In this document: in pieces, positions 42,887 through 51,519 of the stretch | Numbering within the stretch: the first letter of the stretch is position 1 | Layout: every line of letters begins with the position of its first letter | DNA from: Ga0077527 sp038144955 | Lineage (GTDB): Bacteria > Pseudomonadota > Gammaproteobacteria > Burkholderiales > SG8-41 | Direction: 5' to 3' | DNA length: 52,525 bases | Assembly (NCBI GenBank): GCA_038144955.1 | Contig: JAYQOT010000010.1 | Span: 1 to 52,525 of the forward strand | The notes under the pieces: model-generated | The model's database searches: none | What the model saw: the letters and a program-made list of their open reading frames with translations, nothing else | What the model was told of the DNA's origin: nothing | Program-made: the position numbers and the translations under genes

Positions 42887-44302
42887 TCAGTGTCCCGCCA
42901 GCAGTTTGCGCACGTCGGTGACACGGCCGGTGACCATCGCCGCCGCGGCCATCGCCGGGCTCATCAGGTGGGTGCGTGCGCCCTTGCCCTGGCGGCCTTC
43001 GAAATTGCGGTTGGAAGTTGATGCGCTGCGCATCCCGGGCGGCACCTTGTCGCCGTTCATTGCCGCGCAGCTTGAGCAGCCCGAGGCGCGCCACTCGACG
43101 CCGGCGTCGATGAAGATGCGGTCGAGTCCTTCGGCTTCTGCCTGCGCCTTCAGCGGGGTAGAGCCCGGAGAAATCCACGCCGGGATCACCGCCTTGCGGC
43201 CTTTGAGTACGGCGGCAGCGGCACGCAAATCCTCGATGCGGCCGTTGGTGCAGCTGCCGATGAAGGCGCGGTCGATGCGAATGTCAGTGAGCGGCGTGCC
43301 CGGTTTGAGGTCCATGTACGCCAACGCGAGTTGCGCGTGATCGCGCTTGTTGGCGTCGCCCAGTGTCGCCGGGTCGGGCACGCGACCCGTCACCGGCAGC
43401 GCCTCCTCGGGACTGGTGCCCCAGGTCACCATCGGTTCGAGTCCGGCGCCGTCGAGTGAAACTTCGCGGTCGTACGTCGCGCCGTCGTCGGTGGGCAGTG
43501 CGCGCCATTGCGCGAGTGCCGCATCCCAGTCCGCCCCCCTGGGGGCGAATTCACGGCCGTGCAGGTATTCGTAGACACTGTCGTCAGGCGCGATCATGCC
43601 GGCGCGGCCACCGGCCTCGATCGCCATGTTGCACACGGTCAGGCGGCCTTCGATGGTCAGGCCGCGGATCGCGGCTCCGGCAAATTCGATGACATGGCCG
43701 GTGGCGCCGGCAGTGCCGATTTTCGCGATGATCGCCAGCACCACGTCCTTGCCGGTGACGCCGGCGGCGAGTTTTCCATTGACCGTGACGCGCAGGGTTT
43801 TCGGGCGCTTCAGCCACAGGCATTGCGTGGCCAGTATCTGTTTCAGCTGTGATGCGCCGGTGCCAAACGCGTAGGCGCCGAGGGCGCCGTGCGTGGAAGT
43901 ATGTGAATCGCCGCAGGTGATGGTCAGCCCGGGCTGGGTGATGCCGAGCTCGGGGCCGATGACATGCACGATGCCCTGGCGCGCATCGGCCATGCCGTAA
44001 TGCACGATGTCGTTGGCACGGCAGTTTTCCTCAAGCAGGCCGATCATGTGGCGCGCATCATCATCCTCGACAGCGGCTAGACCCTGGTCGCGATTGACGG
44101 TGGGGACGTAGTGATCGGCGACCGCGAAGTTCTGCCGCGGCTTGCGTACCTTGCGGCCTTCCTTGGCCAGCGCGCCGAACGCATGGAACGAACCTTCATG
44201 CACGAAATTGCGGTCGATGTGGATCAGCGCATCGCCGTCGGGTTTCTGCATGATGACGTGGGCGTCCCAGATCTTGGCGAACAGCGTGCGCGGGGAACTC
44301 AT
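42887..44302 (-). CDS. leuC: LeuC-like aconitase-family large subunit
   Basis: A 471-residue [4Fe-4S] hydro-lyase subunit. The three cluster cysteines are visible in FIGSCTNGR and in SGCSSCAAMNGD (CxxC). Other motifs are VADHYVPT, CGDSHTSTHGALGAYAFGTG and the C-terminal TSNRNFEGRQG. Some positions differ from standard LeuC: FVHEGSFHAF replaces the usual HEVTSPQAF, and CSSCAAMN replaces CSMC. That and the neighbouring isocitrate-lyase-type gene hint at a substrate other than isopropylmalate. No Shine-Dalgarno is seen in the AT-rich leader. Confidence 0.88.
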   Translation of the reverse strand: MSSPRTLFAKIWDAHVIMQKPDGDALIHIDRNFVHEGSFHAFGALAKEGRKVRKPRQNFAVADHYVPTVNRDQGLAAVEDDDARHMIGLLEENCRANDIVHYGMADARQGIVHVIGPELGITQPGLTITCGDSHTSTHGALGAYAFGTGASQLKQILATQCLWLKRPKTLRVTVNGKLAAGVTGKDVVLAIIAKIGTAGATGHVIEFAGAAIRGLTIEGRLTVCNMAIEAGGRAGMIAPDDSVYEYLHGREFAPRGADWDAALAQWRALPTDDGATYDREVSLDGAGLEPMVTWGTSPEEALPVTGRVPDPATLGDANKRDHAQLALAYMDLKPGTPLTDIRIDRAFIGSCTNGRIEDLRAAAAVLKGRKAVIPAWISPGSTPLKAQAEAEGLDRIFIDAGVEWRASGCSSCAAMNGDKVPPGMRSASTSNRNFEGRQGKGARTHLMSPAMAAAAMVTGRVTDVRKLLAGH

Positions 44303-44306
44303 GAAA

Positions 44307-44324
44307 TAATCAATTTAATCAATT
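44307..44324 (-). repeat. Two tandem 9-bp units in the leuC leader
   Basis: AATTGATTA occurs twice in direct succession on the minus strand, five bases before the leuC ATG, in the 36-base spacer after the lyase gene. It takes the place where a ribosome binding site would be expected. It could be a regulatory site or a slippage product. Confidence 0.45.
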
Positions 44325-44338
44325 AGTTGTGTGTATTA

Positions 44339-45244
44339 TCAGAGCGCGGCGCGCTGATCCTCGGGCAACCCATAGCGGTTTTCCAGTTCCTGGATTTCCG
44401 GCAGTCCGGCAACGTCGGTGAACTGTTTGAAGTTCGCAACCTTGTCGCGCAGGTGGGCGATGGATCCGGTCTTTTTCAGTTCGCGCAGCAGGTTCTGCAT
44501 CGCGGGAATCGCGGCGAGCAGCATCCAGTTTGGATAAATCGAAAGCCGGAAACCGAGCTTGCCGAGTTCATCGGCGGGCAGGTCCGGCGTCTTGCCACTG
44601 GCGGCCATGTTGTAGAGCAGCGGGACGCCCTTGAAGCGCTTGGATACGACCTCCACCTGCTCGCGGCCCACCGGCGCTTCGATGAACAGCACGTCGGCGC
44701 CGGCTTCGCGGTAGCGCTCACCGCGCTCCAGCGCGGCATCGATGCCTTCAATCGCAATGGCATCAGTGCGGGTGATGATGACGAAATCGTCGTCGCGTCG
44801 CGCATCGCACGCAGCCTTGATCTTGGCGACCATTTCATCAACGGGGATCACGCGCTTGCCGGCGAGGTGGCCGCAGCGCTTGGGCCACGACTGGTCCTCG
44901 AGGTGTACTCCGGCGACACCGGCTTTCTCGTAATCGCGGATGGTACGCCGGGTGTTGATCGGATTGCCGTAGCCGGTATCAGCGTCGGCGATCACCGGCA
45001 ATCCCGAGGCATCGGCGATGCGGCCGGCGTTGTCGATCATTTCACTGGCGGTGAGCAGACCGACGTCGGGCATGCCCAGCCGCGTCAGGCTGGTACCGAA
45101 GCCGGTCATGTACACCGCCTCGAAACCTTCCATTTTCACCAGCCGCGCGCCGAAGGCGTCTGCAACGCCGGGCGCTACCGTGCATACCGGTCGCGCCAGC
45201 AGCGCGCGCATGCGGGTGGTGACCCGCTCCTGTTTACCGTTCAT
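44339..45244 (-). CDS. Isocitrate lyase/PEP mutase superfamily C-C lyase
   Basis: A 301-residue TIM-barrel lyase. DADTGYGN (metal and substrate) and LEDQSWPKRCGH are seen, the latter with the catalytic Cys found in C-C bond lyases (methylisocitrate, 2,3-dimethylmalate and related) but not in PEP mutase. Such enzymes cut a hydroxy di- or tricarboxylate to pyruvate or glyoxylate plus a second acid. It lies between the LeuC/LeuD pair and a TTT binding protein with ten bases to the latter, so co-transcription is likely. Exact substrate unknown. Confidence 0.88.
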   Translation of the reverse strand: MNGKQERVTTRMRALLARPVCTVAPGVADAFGARLVKMEGFEAVYMTGFGTSLTRLGMPDVGLLTASEMIDNAGRIADASGLPVIADADTGYGNPINTRRTIRDYEKAGVAGVHLEDQSWPKRCGHLAGKRVIPVDEMVAKIKAACDARRDDDFVIITRTDAIAIEGIDAALERGERYREAGADVLFIEAPVGREQVEVVSKRFKGVPLLYNMAASGKTPDLPADELGKLGFRLSIYPNWMLLAAIPAMQNLLRELKKTGSIAHLRDKVANFKQFTDVAGLPEIQELENRYGLPEDQRAAL

Positions 45245-45254
45245 GGATATCCGC

Positions 45255-46217
45255 CTATTCGAATTTCAGGCCGAGCTGCTTTACCAGCCCTTGCCATTGC
45301 CGCAGTTCGTCGCGGATGCGTTTGCTGAACTCTTCCGGCGAACTGGCGCCGGGATTGGCACCGAGTCCGCGGAAACGATCGGCGACGGCAGCCTGGTCCA
45401 TGGTCTTGCGCACGGCGCCGTTGAGCGCGGCGACTACAGCCTTCGGCGTGCCGGACGGCGCCAGCAGCCCGAGCAGCGTCGAGGCCTGGTAACCCTTGTA
45501 ACCGAGCTCATCCAGCGTCGGCACATCGGGCAGCGCAGAAGCACGTTGCGGCGTGGTAACTGCCAGTACCTTCAGCCGGCCGTCCTTGACGTAGCCGATC
45601 GACGCCGCGAGCTGGTCGATCATGGTTTCGACCTGGCCGCCGAGCAGTTCGGACAATGCCGGACCGCTGCCCTTGTAGGGCACGTGCAGTATCTTGACCC
45701 CGGCCATGCTGGCGAACAGTTCGATGGCGAAATGGTTGGTGGTACCGGCTCCTGCGGATGCCATGGTGAGTTTGCCCGGACGCGTTTTCGCCGACTTGAT
45801 CAGGTCCGCAACCGAGGCTATGCCGGCCCTGGGGCTGGCCAGCAGCACCAGCGGCACCGCCTGTACCGTAGAGATCGGCGCAAAGTCCTTCAGCGAATCG
45901 TAGGGCAGGCTTTTGAAGATCACCGGGTTCACCGACAGCGGGCCGCTGGAACCGACCAGCAACGTGTAACCGTCAGAGGTGGCCTTGGCGACCATCGACG
46001 CACCAAGATTGCCGCCGGCGCCGGGACGGTTATCGACCACCACGGTTTGACCGAGGATCGAGCCCATCGGCGGCGCGATGATGCGCGCGGAAATGTCGAC
46101 GTTGCCGCCGGGCGCGTAGGGCACGATGAAGCGGATCGGGCGGGTAGGAAACTGTTCGGCAGCATGCAACGGCAACGACAGCAGCACGGTTGCCGCCAGC
46201 ATCAGGGTTTTGTTCAT
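45255..46217 (-). CDS. TTT-family (Bug) periplasmic substrate-binding protein 6
   Basis: A 320-residue binding protein with start at 46217 (GGAGA site) and signal peptide MNKTLMLAATVLLSLPLHAA. The mature region starts QFPTRPIRFIVPYAPGGNVD and shows VVVDNRPGAGGN, DGYTLLVG and ILHVPYKGSGPAL. It lies between the PrpD and lyase genes, so its ligand is probably the acid degraded by that operon. Confidence 0.92.
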   Translation of the reverse strand: MNKTLMLAATVLLSLPLHAAEQFPTRPIRFIVPYAPGGNVDISARIIAPPMGSILGQTVVVDNRPGAGGNLGASMVAKATSDGYTLLVGSSGPLSVNPVIFKSLPYDSLKDFAPISTVQAVPLVLLASPRAGIASVADLIKSAKTRPGKLTMASAGAGTTNHFAIELFASMAGVKILHVPYKGSGPALSELLGGQVETMIDQLAASIGYVKDGRLKVLAVTTPQRASALPDVPTLDELGYKGYQASTLLGLLAPSGTPKAVVAALNGAVRKTMDQAAVADRFRGLGANPGASSPEEFSKRIRDELRQWQGLVKQLGLKFE

Positions 46218-46248
46218 GATTTTCTCCAGCAGGATTTGCGTGATTTGA

Positions 46249-47607
46249 TCAGCCTGCAGCGCGTTTGGCACCGGCGCCGGTGTCGTATTCGACATTGGCC
46301 AGTTTTTCGGTGGACCACAGCTGTTTCAGCAGCGCGGCAGCCGCAGCCTTGCCGATCACCGGCTCAGCGAGTTCGCTGAACTTGTCGTTGAGTTCGTCGT
46401 CGGTCAGCGGCAACTCGGGGTCGCCTTTGCGGTACGGCTGGAAGTGCTCGAATTTGCGGCCGTCGTTGAGTTCGATCTCCACCTGCGCCTCACGCTTGCC
46501 CGGGTAACCCTTCGAAATCTCCGGATCGGCGACGGGCTCGATCTTTTTGATCGTGGCGCGCACGTCGGCATCGTTCATGCGCTCCGGCAGGAAGGCATTG
46601 AGGCGCACGCTGCCATGCACCAGGGCGTGGGCGACGGTGTACTGAATGCTGAACTTGGCCTGATACTCGCCTTCGGGGTTTGCGTTGTCGATGATGTCGA
46701 GGCCGGCCTTGTAAGTCGCCAGCCGGACATGCTTGATGTCCTTGTGGCTGAAGCCGTGCTGCTTCTGCAGATGCAGCACGCCGTCGATCGACGGGAAGGT
46801 GTGGCCGCAGCAGCCGTGGTTTTTGAAGGTAACGTGGTTGATGTGGTAGTCCTTGCCCAGCCCTTTCGTTGCCTTCCCCCAGTCCGGATTCACGCTCATC
46901 GCGTTGCCGAAGCCTTCCTTGCCCTCGAGGATGTCGAGCGCGCCGGTGACGCCTTTCATCGCCGCCATTGCCGCCCAGCAGCCGGCATCGGCAGCATGGC
47001 CGCCGTGCAGCGGTTTGGTCATCGCCTGCGACAGGAACGCCTGTTTCAGCCCTGAAGCGAAACTGCCGACAGTGGCCATCGCATGCATGAACTGTTCCTT
47101 GTTCGCGCCGAGCACGGTGGCTGCCGCCGCAGCTGCGCCGAAAGCGCCGACGGTGCCGGTGGTGTGCCAGAACCTGTAATGTGAGGGCATGACGGCAGTG
47201 CCGATGCGGGTTGAAATTTCGTAACCAACGATGACGCCGCGAAGGAATCTGTCGCCGGAGGCGCCACTGGCCTGGGCTGCAGCAAGTGCCGCGGAGATCA
47301 CCGGGCTACCGGGGTGGTAACCGGCGTCACGGTAGATGTCGTCGAATTCCACCGAGTGTGATGCCGCACCGTTGATCATCGCCGCGGCACGCAGGGTTGC
47401 GCGGCGGCCGGTGGCGAGCCGCGCGCGGCCGCGGTCGAGGTCCTCTGCGAAAGCCTGTTCCAGCAGCGTTGCCGGGGTGACGATGCTGCCCGGCAGCAGC
47501 GAGGCGTACCAGTCGATCACCGCGCGCTTGGCGTGGTGGATTACTTCCGGTGGCAGCGACGAGGTCTGTTCAGTGATCGCGTAATCGGCAAGCTGTTGCA
47601 TCAACAT
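46249..47607 (-). CDS. MmgE/PrpD family protein
   Basis: A 452-residue MmgE/PrpD fold protein; the best-known members are 2-methylcitrate dehydratase and cis-aconitate decarboxylase. Recognisable are the N-terminal helical bundle, HSVEFDDIYRDAGYHPGSPV, KPLHGGHAADAG and FKNHGCCGHTFPSIDG. With the lyase and the aconitase-like pair it would suit a methylcitrate-like route, but no methylcitrate synthase is present. Its Shine-Dalgarno AAGGAG lies inside the 3' end of the upstream selenoprotein gene, which it overlaps by seven bases (ATGTTGA). Confidence 0.9.
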   Translation of the reverse strand: MLMQQLADYAITEQTSSLPPEVIHHAKRAVIDWYASLLPGSIVTPATLLEQAFAEDLDRGRARLATGRRATLRAAAMINGAASHSVEFDDIYRDAGYHPGSPVISAALAAAQASGASGDRFLRGVIVGYEISTRIGTAVMPSHYRFWHTTGTVGAFGAAAAAATVLGANKEQFMHAMATVGSFASGLKQAFLSQAMTKPLHGGHAADAGCWAAMAAMKGVTGALDILEGKEGFGNAMSVNPDWGKATKGLGKDYHINHVTFKNHGCCGHTFPSIDGVLHLQKQHGFSHKDIKHVRLATYKAGLDIIDNANPEGEYQAKFSIQYTVAHALVHGSVRLNAFLPERMNDADVRATIKKIEPVADPEISKGYPGKREAQVEIELNDGRKFEHFQPYRKGDPELPLTDDELNDKFSELAEPVIGKAAAAALLKQLWSTEKLANVEYDTGAGAKRAAG

Positions 47608-48113
47608 GGTTTGGCTCCTTGCGTATCTTTCTGGGTTGCTGAACGCACCACTGCAGTGACGTCGTTGGGGGTGAGGCGTCCGATGGGTCCGGTGGAATAG
47701 GCGGCGACATGGATCTTCAGGTCGGGTTTCAGCAGGAAACCGGTGGCATGCAGAATTTTGCGCTCGTGTTCGATGAACGCGCCAGTCCTGCGGCTGATGT
47801 CCTGATAATCAACACCATAGCCTACTGGAAACGCCAGTTTCTGAACCTCGACCGTTTTACGGGCGTTTTCCAGCGTGTCGACCGACGCGGCGATCACCGC
47901 GACGCCGAGTTGCCTGAGCTGGGGCAGCCAGGTCTGGTAGTCAGCCAACTGCTGACGGCAGTACCTTCACCAGTCGCCGCGGTAGAACAGCACGGCAGCC
48001 CACTGGCCGGCGGCCAGTGCACTCAGCGTCTGTGATCCTCCGCTGACCAGATCCAGCTTGAGATCGGGAAACGGTTGCCCCGAATCAAGTTTTTCACCCA
48101 CACTTTGCGCCAT
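47601..48113 (-). CDS. Peroxiredoxin-like selenoprotein with in-frame UGA (UxxC active site)
   Basis: Read through the TGA at 47967-47969, this is a 170-residue peroxiredoxin/thioredoxin-fold protein. The N-terminal half gives GQPFPDLKLDLVSGG and AAVLFYRGDW, then UGA at codon 49, then RYCRQQLADYQTWL, a match to the FYRG-W-CxxC-RQQL pattern of the family, with Sec49 in place of the first Cys and Cys52 second. The downstream part continues without disruption (AVIAASVDTLENARK, FPVGYGVDYQDISRRTG). ATG at 48113 has a perfect AGGAGG eight bases upstream. A SECIS-like hairpin follows the UGA. Without recoding only a 115-residue fragment from 47948 would be called. The 3' end overlaps PrpD. The protein probably reduces peroxides or other oxidised substrates in the cytoplasm. 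Confidence 0.88.
47936..47969 (-). promoter_or_regulatory. Candidate bacterial SECIS element after the UGA
   Basis: Read on the minus strand, the UGA (47969-47967) is followed by one A, then a lower stem GGUA (47965-47962), a bulge CUGCC (47961-47957), an upper stem GUCAGC (47956-47951), a 5-base loop AGUUG (47950-47946), then GCUGAC (47945-47940) and UACC (47939-47936). All ten stem positions are Watson-Crick pairs. The loop begins 16 bases after the UGA and has G in its second position, which fits the bacterial SECIS rules as I recall them (16-37 bases, G in the first two loop positions). Confidence 0.78.
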
Positions 48114-48148
48114 TGGTGTTTCCTCCTGCGTTTTTATCGGACCCGCGG

Positions 48149-50221
48149 CTAGCGTCTTGCGACCAGCCCGTCTACGGCAACTACGCCGTCGCCTTCCTTT
48201 TTGACGATCAGCGGATTGATTTCGGCTTCGGCGATGTCATCGAATGCCGCCAGTTGCGAGAACGCCGCCACGGCCTGCGCCAGCGACGCGCAGTCGCCTT
48301 TGGTCATGCCGCGGTAGCCGCGGATTACCGCCAGGCCTTTGACTTCCTCGATCATCTGCAGCGCGGTCTCCGTCGTCACCGGGGCGAGGCGCATCGCAAT
48401 ATCCTTGTAGATTTCTGCAAGTACGCCACCGACGCCGAGCACCACCAGCGGTCCCACCTGCGGGTCGCGCTTGTAGCCGACAATGACTTCGGCGAGTCCA
48501 CGCTCCATGCGTTGCACCAGGATGCCGTTGAGCCTGACCTGCGGATGTTTGGCCTTGACGCGCGCAAAAATGTCTTCCGCCGCTTTCTTCAATTGCGCCG
48601 CGTCACCGACGTTCAGCACCACGCCGCCGGCGTCGGTCTTGTGCGCGATGTCCGGTGACAGGATTTTCGCCACCACCGGCCAGCCGATATCGACTTTCGC
48701 ATTGGCATCGGCCATCACCGCGGTCTGCGCCTGCGGCACACCAAGCGCGCCGAATACCGCGCAGGCCTGCTGTTCATTGAGTTGTTTGCCTGCAGACGCC
48801 TGCAGCAGCTTGCCGGCGGCCGCGGTACGTTGCGCGTCCGGAGCGGGTGTGGCGAGAGGCGGCGTCCAGTCGCGCCAGGCGCGAATCGATTCTGCGCACG
48901 ACTCCGGCGTACGGAAGCCGGCGACGCCCGACTGCGCCAGCAGTTTAAGCGAGGCTTCGGCATGCGGCGCGAGGAATACCGCCAGCACCTTGTCACCGCG
49001 ATTGGCCTCGACCAGCGGTTCCACCGCAATCTGCGGCTGGAACTGCGCCGAGCTGCCGGCTACCGCCAGCACCAGGTCGCAATGGTCGGAAGCCAGCAGC
49101 GCATTCAGCACGCCGCCGTAGATTTCCTTTTTTGCACCGGCCAGCGTGAGGTCGGTGATGCGCGACTTGCTGATGGTGATGTTTTTCTGTGCCAGCGTTT
49201 GTACCAGAGCGTCGGTCGGGCCGACGACATCGACGCCGTAGGTACCGATGCGGTCAACTACGCAGGCAGCACCGCCGCCGGTGGTGGTCATCGCCGCGAC
49301 GCGGTGGCGCTTGCGCGGTTTCTGGCCCTTGACCAGCGCCGGCAGCTCAAACAGTGCTTCCAGCGTGTCGACGCGCAGCATGCCGTGGGCCTTGAAAAAC
49401 GCATCGACTGCGGCATCGGTGCCGGCCATCGCACCGGTGTGAGAAGCGGCGAGATCCTGGCCCACTTCGGAACGGCCCAGCTTGTAGACGATCACCGGTT
49501 TGCCGGCGTCATAGGCGCGCCGTGCCGCGTCCGCCAGGTGCGGCGCATCGCGGATGGTTTCCATGAACAGCAGGATGGCATCGGTGTGCGGATCGTCGAC
49601 CAGCAGGCCGGCGAGTTCGCCGACGCCGAGGTCGGCCTCGTTGCCCACCGAGATCAGTTTCGAGAAACCGACGCCGCGGCCCAGGCCGCGCGACATCAGT
49701 CCGCCCATCATGCTGCCCGACTGCGACACGATGGCCAGCCCACCGGGGGTGATATCGAGTTTTTCCAGCACCGCGTTCACCGAAAGCGCGAGGTGGGTCT
49801 GGGTGCTGAGCAAGCCGATGCAGTTGGGGCCGACCAGCCGCGTGCTGCTGCCGCGGATGATGTCGTTGAGTTTCTGTTGCTTGGCGCGGCCTTCGGCGCC
49901 GGTTTCGGCGAAGCCGTCGCTGTAGACCGTGACTACCGGGATTTTCTTGGCGACGCATTGTTCCAGTGCTGCCGGCACGGCCTTCGCCGGCACCATGACG
50001 AAAGCATGGTCGACGTCGCCGGGAATCGCGGTGACATCGGGATAGGCCTTGTCGCCGAAGATTTCATCTCGGCCCGGATTCACCGGGATCAGCGTGCCGG
50101 TGTAACCGTGTCGCTTGAGGTAACGTTGCGGACGCGAGGTGTTTTTCTTTTCGTCGCCCGACGCGCCGATCAGCGCGATGGACCGGGGATCGAAGACGGC
50201 TTGATAGAGTTTGTTCGGCAT
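48149..50221 (-). CDS. ADP-forming acyl-CoA synthetase (acetate-CoA ligase family)
   Basis: A 690-residue fusion of the succinyl-CoA-synthetase-like type. Order: CoA-binding domain (SIALIGASGDEKK), ligase domains with the phospho-His motif ASHTGAMAGT (about residue 255), then an ATP-grasp domain in the C-terminal third (VVAKILSPDIAHKTDAGGV, VLGVGGVLAEIYKD, INPLIVKKEGDG). It activates a carboxylic acid to its CoA ester using ATP and giving ADP, or runs in reverse. It lies between an acyl-CoA dehydrogenase gene (45 bases upstream) and the selenoprotein gene (35 bases downstream). Confidence 0.9.
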   Translation of the reverse strand: MPNKLYQAVFDPRSIALIGASGDEKKNTSRPQRYLKRHGYTGTLIPVNPGRDEIFGDKAYPDVTAIPGDVDHAFVMVPAKAVPAALEQCVAKKIPVVTVYSDGFAETGAEGRAKQQKLNDIIRGSSTRLVGPNCIGLLSTQTHLALSVNAVLEKLDITPGGLAIVSQSGSMMGGLMSRGLGRGVGFSKLISVGNEADLGVGELAGLLVDDPHTDAILLFMETIRDAPHLADAARRAYDAGKPVIVYKLGRSEVGQDLAASHTGAMAGTDAAVDAFFKAHGMLRVDTLEALFELPALVKGQKPRKRHRVAAMTTTGGGAACVVDRIGTYGVDVVGPTDALVQTLAQKNITISKSRITDLTLAGAKKEIYGGVLNALLASDHCDLVLAVAGSSAQFQPQIAVEPLVEANRGDKVLAVFLAPHAEASLKLLAQSGVAGFRTPESCAESIRAWRDWTPPLATPAPDAQRTAAAGKLLQASAGKQLNEQQACAVFGALGVPQAQTAVMADANAKVDIGWPVVAKILSPDIAHKTDAGGVVLNVGDAAQLKKAAEDIFARVKAKHPQVRLNGILVQRMERGLAEVIVGYKRDPQVGPLVVLGVGGVLAEIYKDIAMRLAPVTTETALQMIEEVKGLAVIRGYRGMTKGDCASLAQAVAAFSQLAAFDDIAEAEINPLIVKKEGDGVVAVDGLVARR

Positions 50222-50266
50222 GGCGGTGGAAATTGCCGCTAGGAGCGCGGCGATATTGTCTGACGA

Positions 50267-51421
50267 TCAGGCCTTGGGCGGACGCTGCGAGAAGCTGCGC
50301 TCGAAAATGCCTTCGGCAATGCGGTTCTTGAGAATCTCGATCGAGCCGCCGGCGATCATCCAGCCGCGGCATTTGCGGAAGCAGTACTCGACCAGCGATT
50401 CGTCGGTGTAACCCATGCCGCCCATGATCTGCATGGCCTCGTTGCAGACATCGAATCCGGCCTGGTTGCAGAAGGCCTTGGCGATTGCCGTGTCCTCGGC
50501 CGAGGGGATGCCGCCGTCGGCGTTGACCGCGGCCTTGTAGAGCAGCCACTGGCCGGCCTCGAGTTTCATTTTCATGTCGGCGAATTTCCACTGGATGCCC
50601 TGGAATTCGCAGAGCAGGCGCCCGAACTGCTTGCGCTGCATCGCCCACTCGCGGGCGATGTTGTAGGCGTAGCGGCCGAAAGCCAGCGAACGCGCGGTGT
50701 TGCCGATGCGCTCGACGTTGAAGCCGGCGATCTGTTTCTTGAAGCCGCCTTCCTTGAGCATGACGTTTTCGGGGCCGACGTAGACATTGTCGAGGTAGGT
50801 CTGCACCCAGTCCTCGCCGTTCATGAATTTCGCCGGTGCGCCCTGCTTGAAGCCTTTGGCATCGCGCGGGATCAGTACCGAGCCGATGCCGCCAACGCCG
50901 GGACCGAAGCGCACGTAGGTCAGCATGACTTCGGCGTACGAGGCATGGGTCTGGAACACTTTGACGCCGTTGATGCGGTAGCCATCGCCATCGGGGGTGG
51001 CGCTGGTCTTGAGGTCGGTCACCGCGGAACCGGCCTCCGGTTCGGTCATGCCGACGGTGATTACCGATTCACCGGCGAGGATCTTGTCGAGGTAACGTTT
51101 TTTCTGGTCGGGGGTGCCGTATTCGGCGAGCACGCGCACCGGGCCGAAATTGCCGGCCTGGATCACATCGGCGCTGCGCGGGCATACCGAGGCGATGGTC
51201 TCGATGGCGATGATGGCGTCCATCAGCGAGCCGCCCTGACCACCGTCTTCTTCCTTCATCGTGATGCCCATCAGGCCCTGCTCGGCCATCAGCTTCGCGA
51301 CATCCCACGGATGTTCTTCCTGGTGGGCGCGCTTCAGTGCGCCGTCGCGCAGATGGCGTTCGGCGAATCCGCGCACGGCGTCGCGGAACTGTTCCTGCTC
51401 GGGGGTAAGGCGGAAATCCAT
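50267..51421 (-). CDS. Acyl-CoA dehydrogenase with alternative catalytic Glu
   Basis: A 384-residue FAD dehydrogenase. MTEPEAGSAVTDLKT, FQTHASYAEVML, MQRKQFGRLLCEFQGIQ and MQIMGGMGYTDES identify the family. The usual C-terminal base (YEGTSEIQ) is replaced by IAGGSIEIL with no Glu at the critical point, but Glu237 in FNVERIGNT sits where isovaleryl- and long-chain-type enzymes carry their base. It therefore may prefer branched or other special acyl-CoA esters. It precedes the acyl-CoA synthetase gene in the same transcript. Confidence 0.9.
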   Translation of the reverse strand: MDFRLTPEQEQFRDAVRGFAERHLRDGALKRAHQEEHPWDVAKLMAEQGLMGITMKEEDGGQGGSLMDAIIAIETIASVCPRSADVIQAGNFGPVRVLAEYGTPDQKKRYLDKILAGESVITVGMTEPEAGSAVTDLKTSATPDGDGYRINGVKVFQTHASYAEVMLTYVRFGPGVGGIGSVLIPRDAKGFKQGAPAKFMNGEDWVQTYLDNVYVGPENVMLKEGGFKKQIAGFNVERIGNTARSLAFGRYAYNIAREWAMQRKQFGRLLCEFQGIQWKFADMKMKLEAGQWLLYKAAVNADGGIPSAEDTAIAKAFCNQAGFDVCNEAMQIMGGMGYTDESLVEYCFRKCRGWMIAGGSIEILKNRIAEGIFERSFSQRPPKA

Positions 51422-51519
51422 GATATGAAACCCGAAGTGATCAACCCGTCATTTTACCGTGCGTGATGTAGTGAGTCAGCCTTGGCGGCCTCTCCGCATG
51501 CTGGAACAAACCCCTTTGC

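Noticed and set aside
47967..47969. The UGA as a plain nonsense mutation or sequencing error in a peroxiredoxin-like gene
   Set aside because: It falls exactly on the redox Cys position, a SECIS-like hairpin follows at the right distance, the rest of the frame is clean, and translation signals for both this gene and the next are intact. A TGC-to-TGA error remains possible but is less likely.
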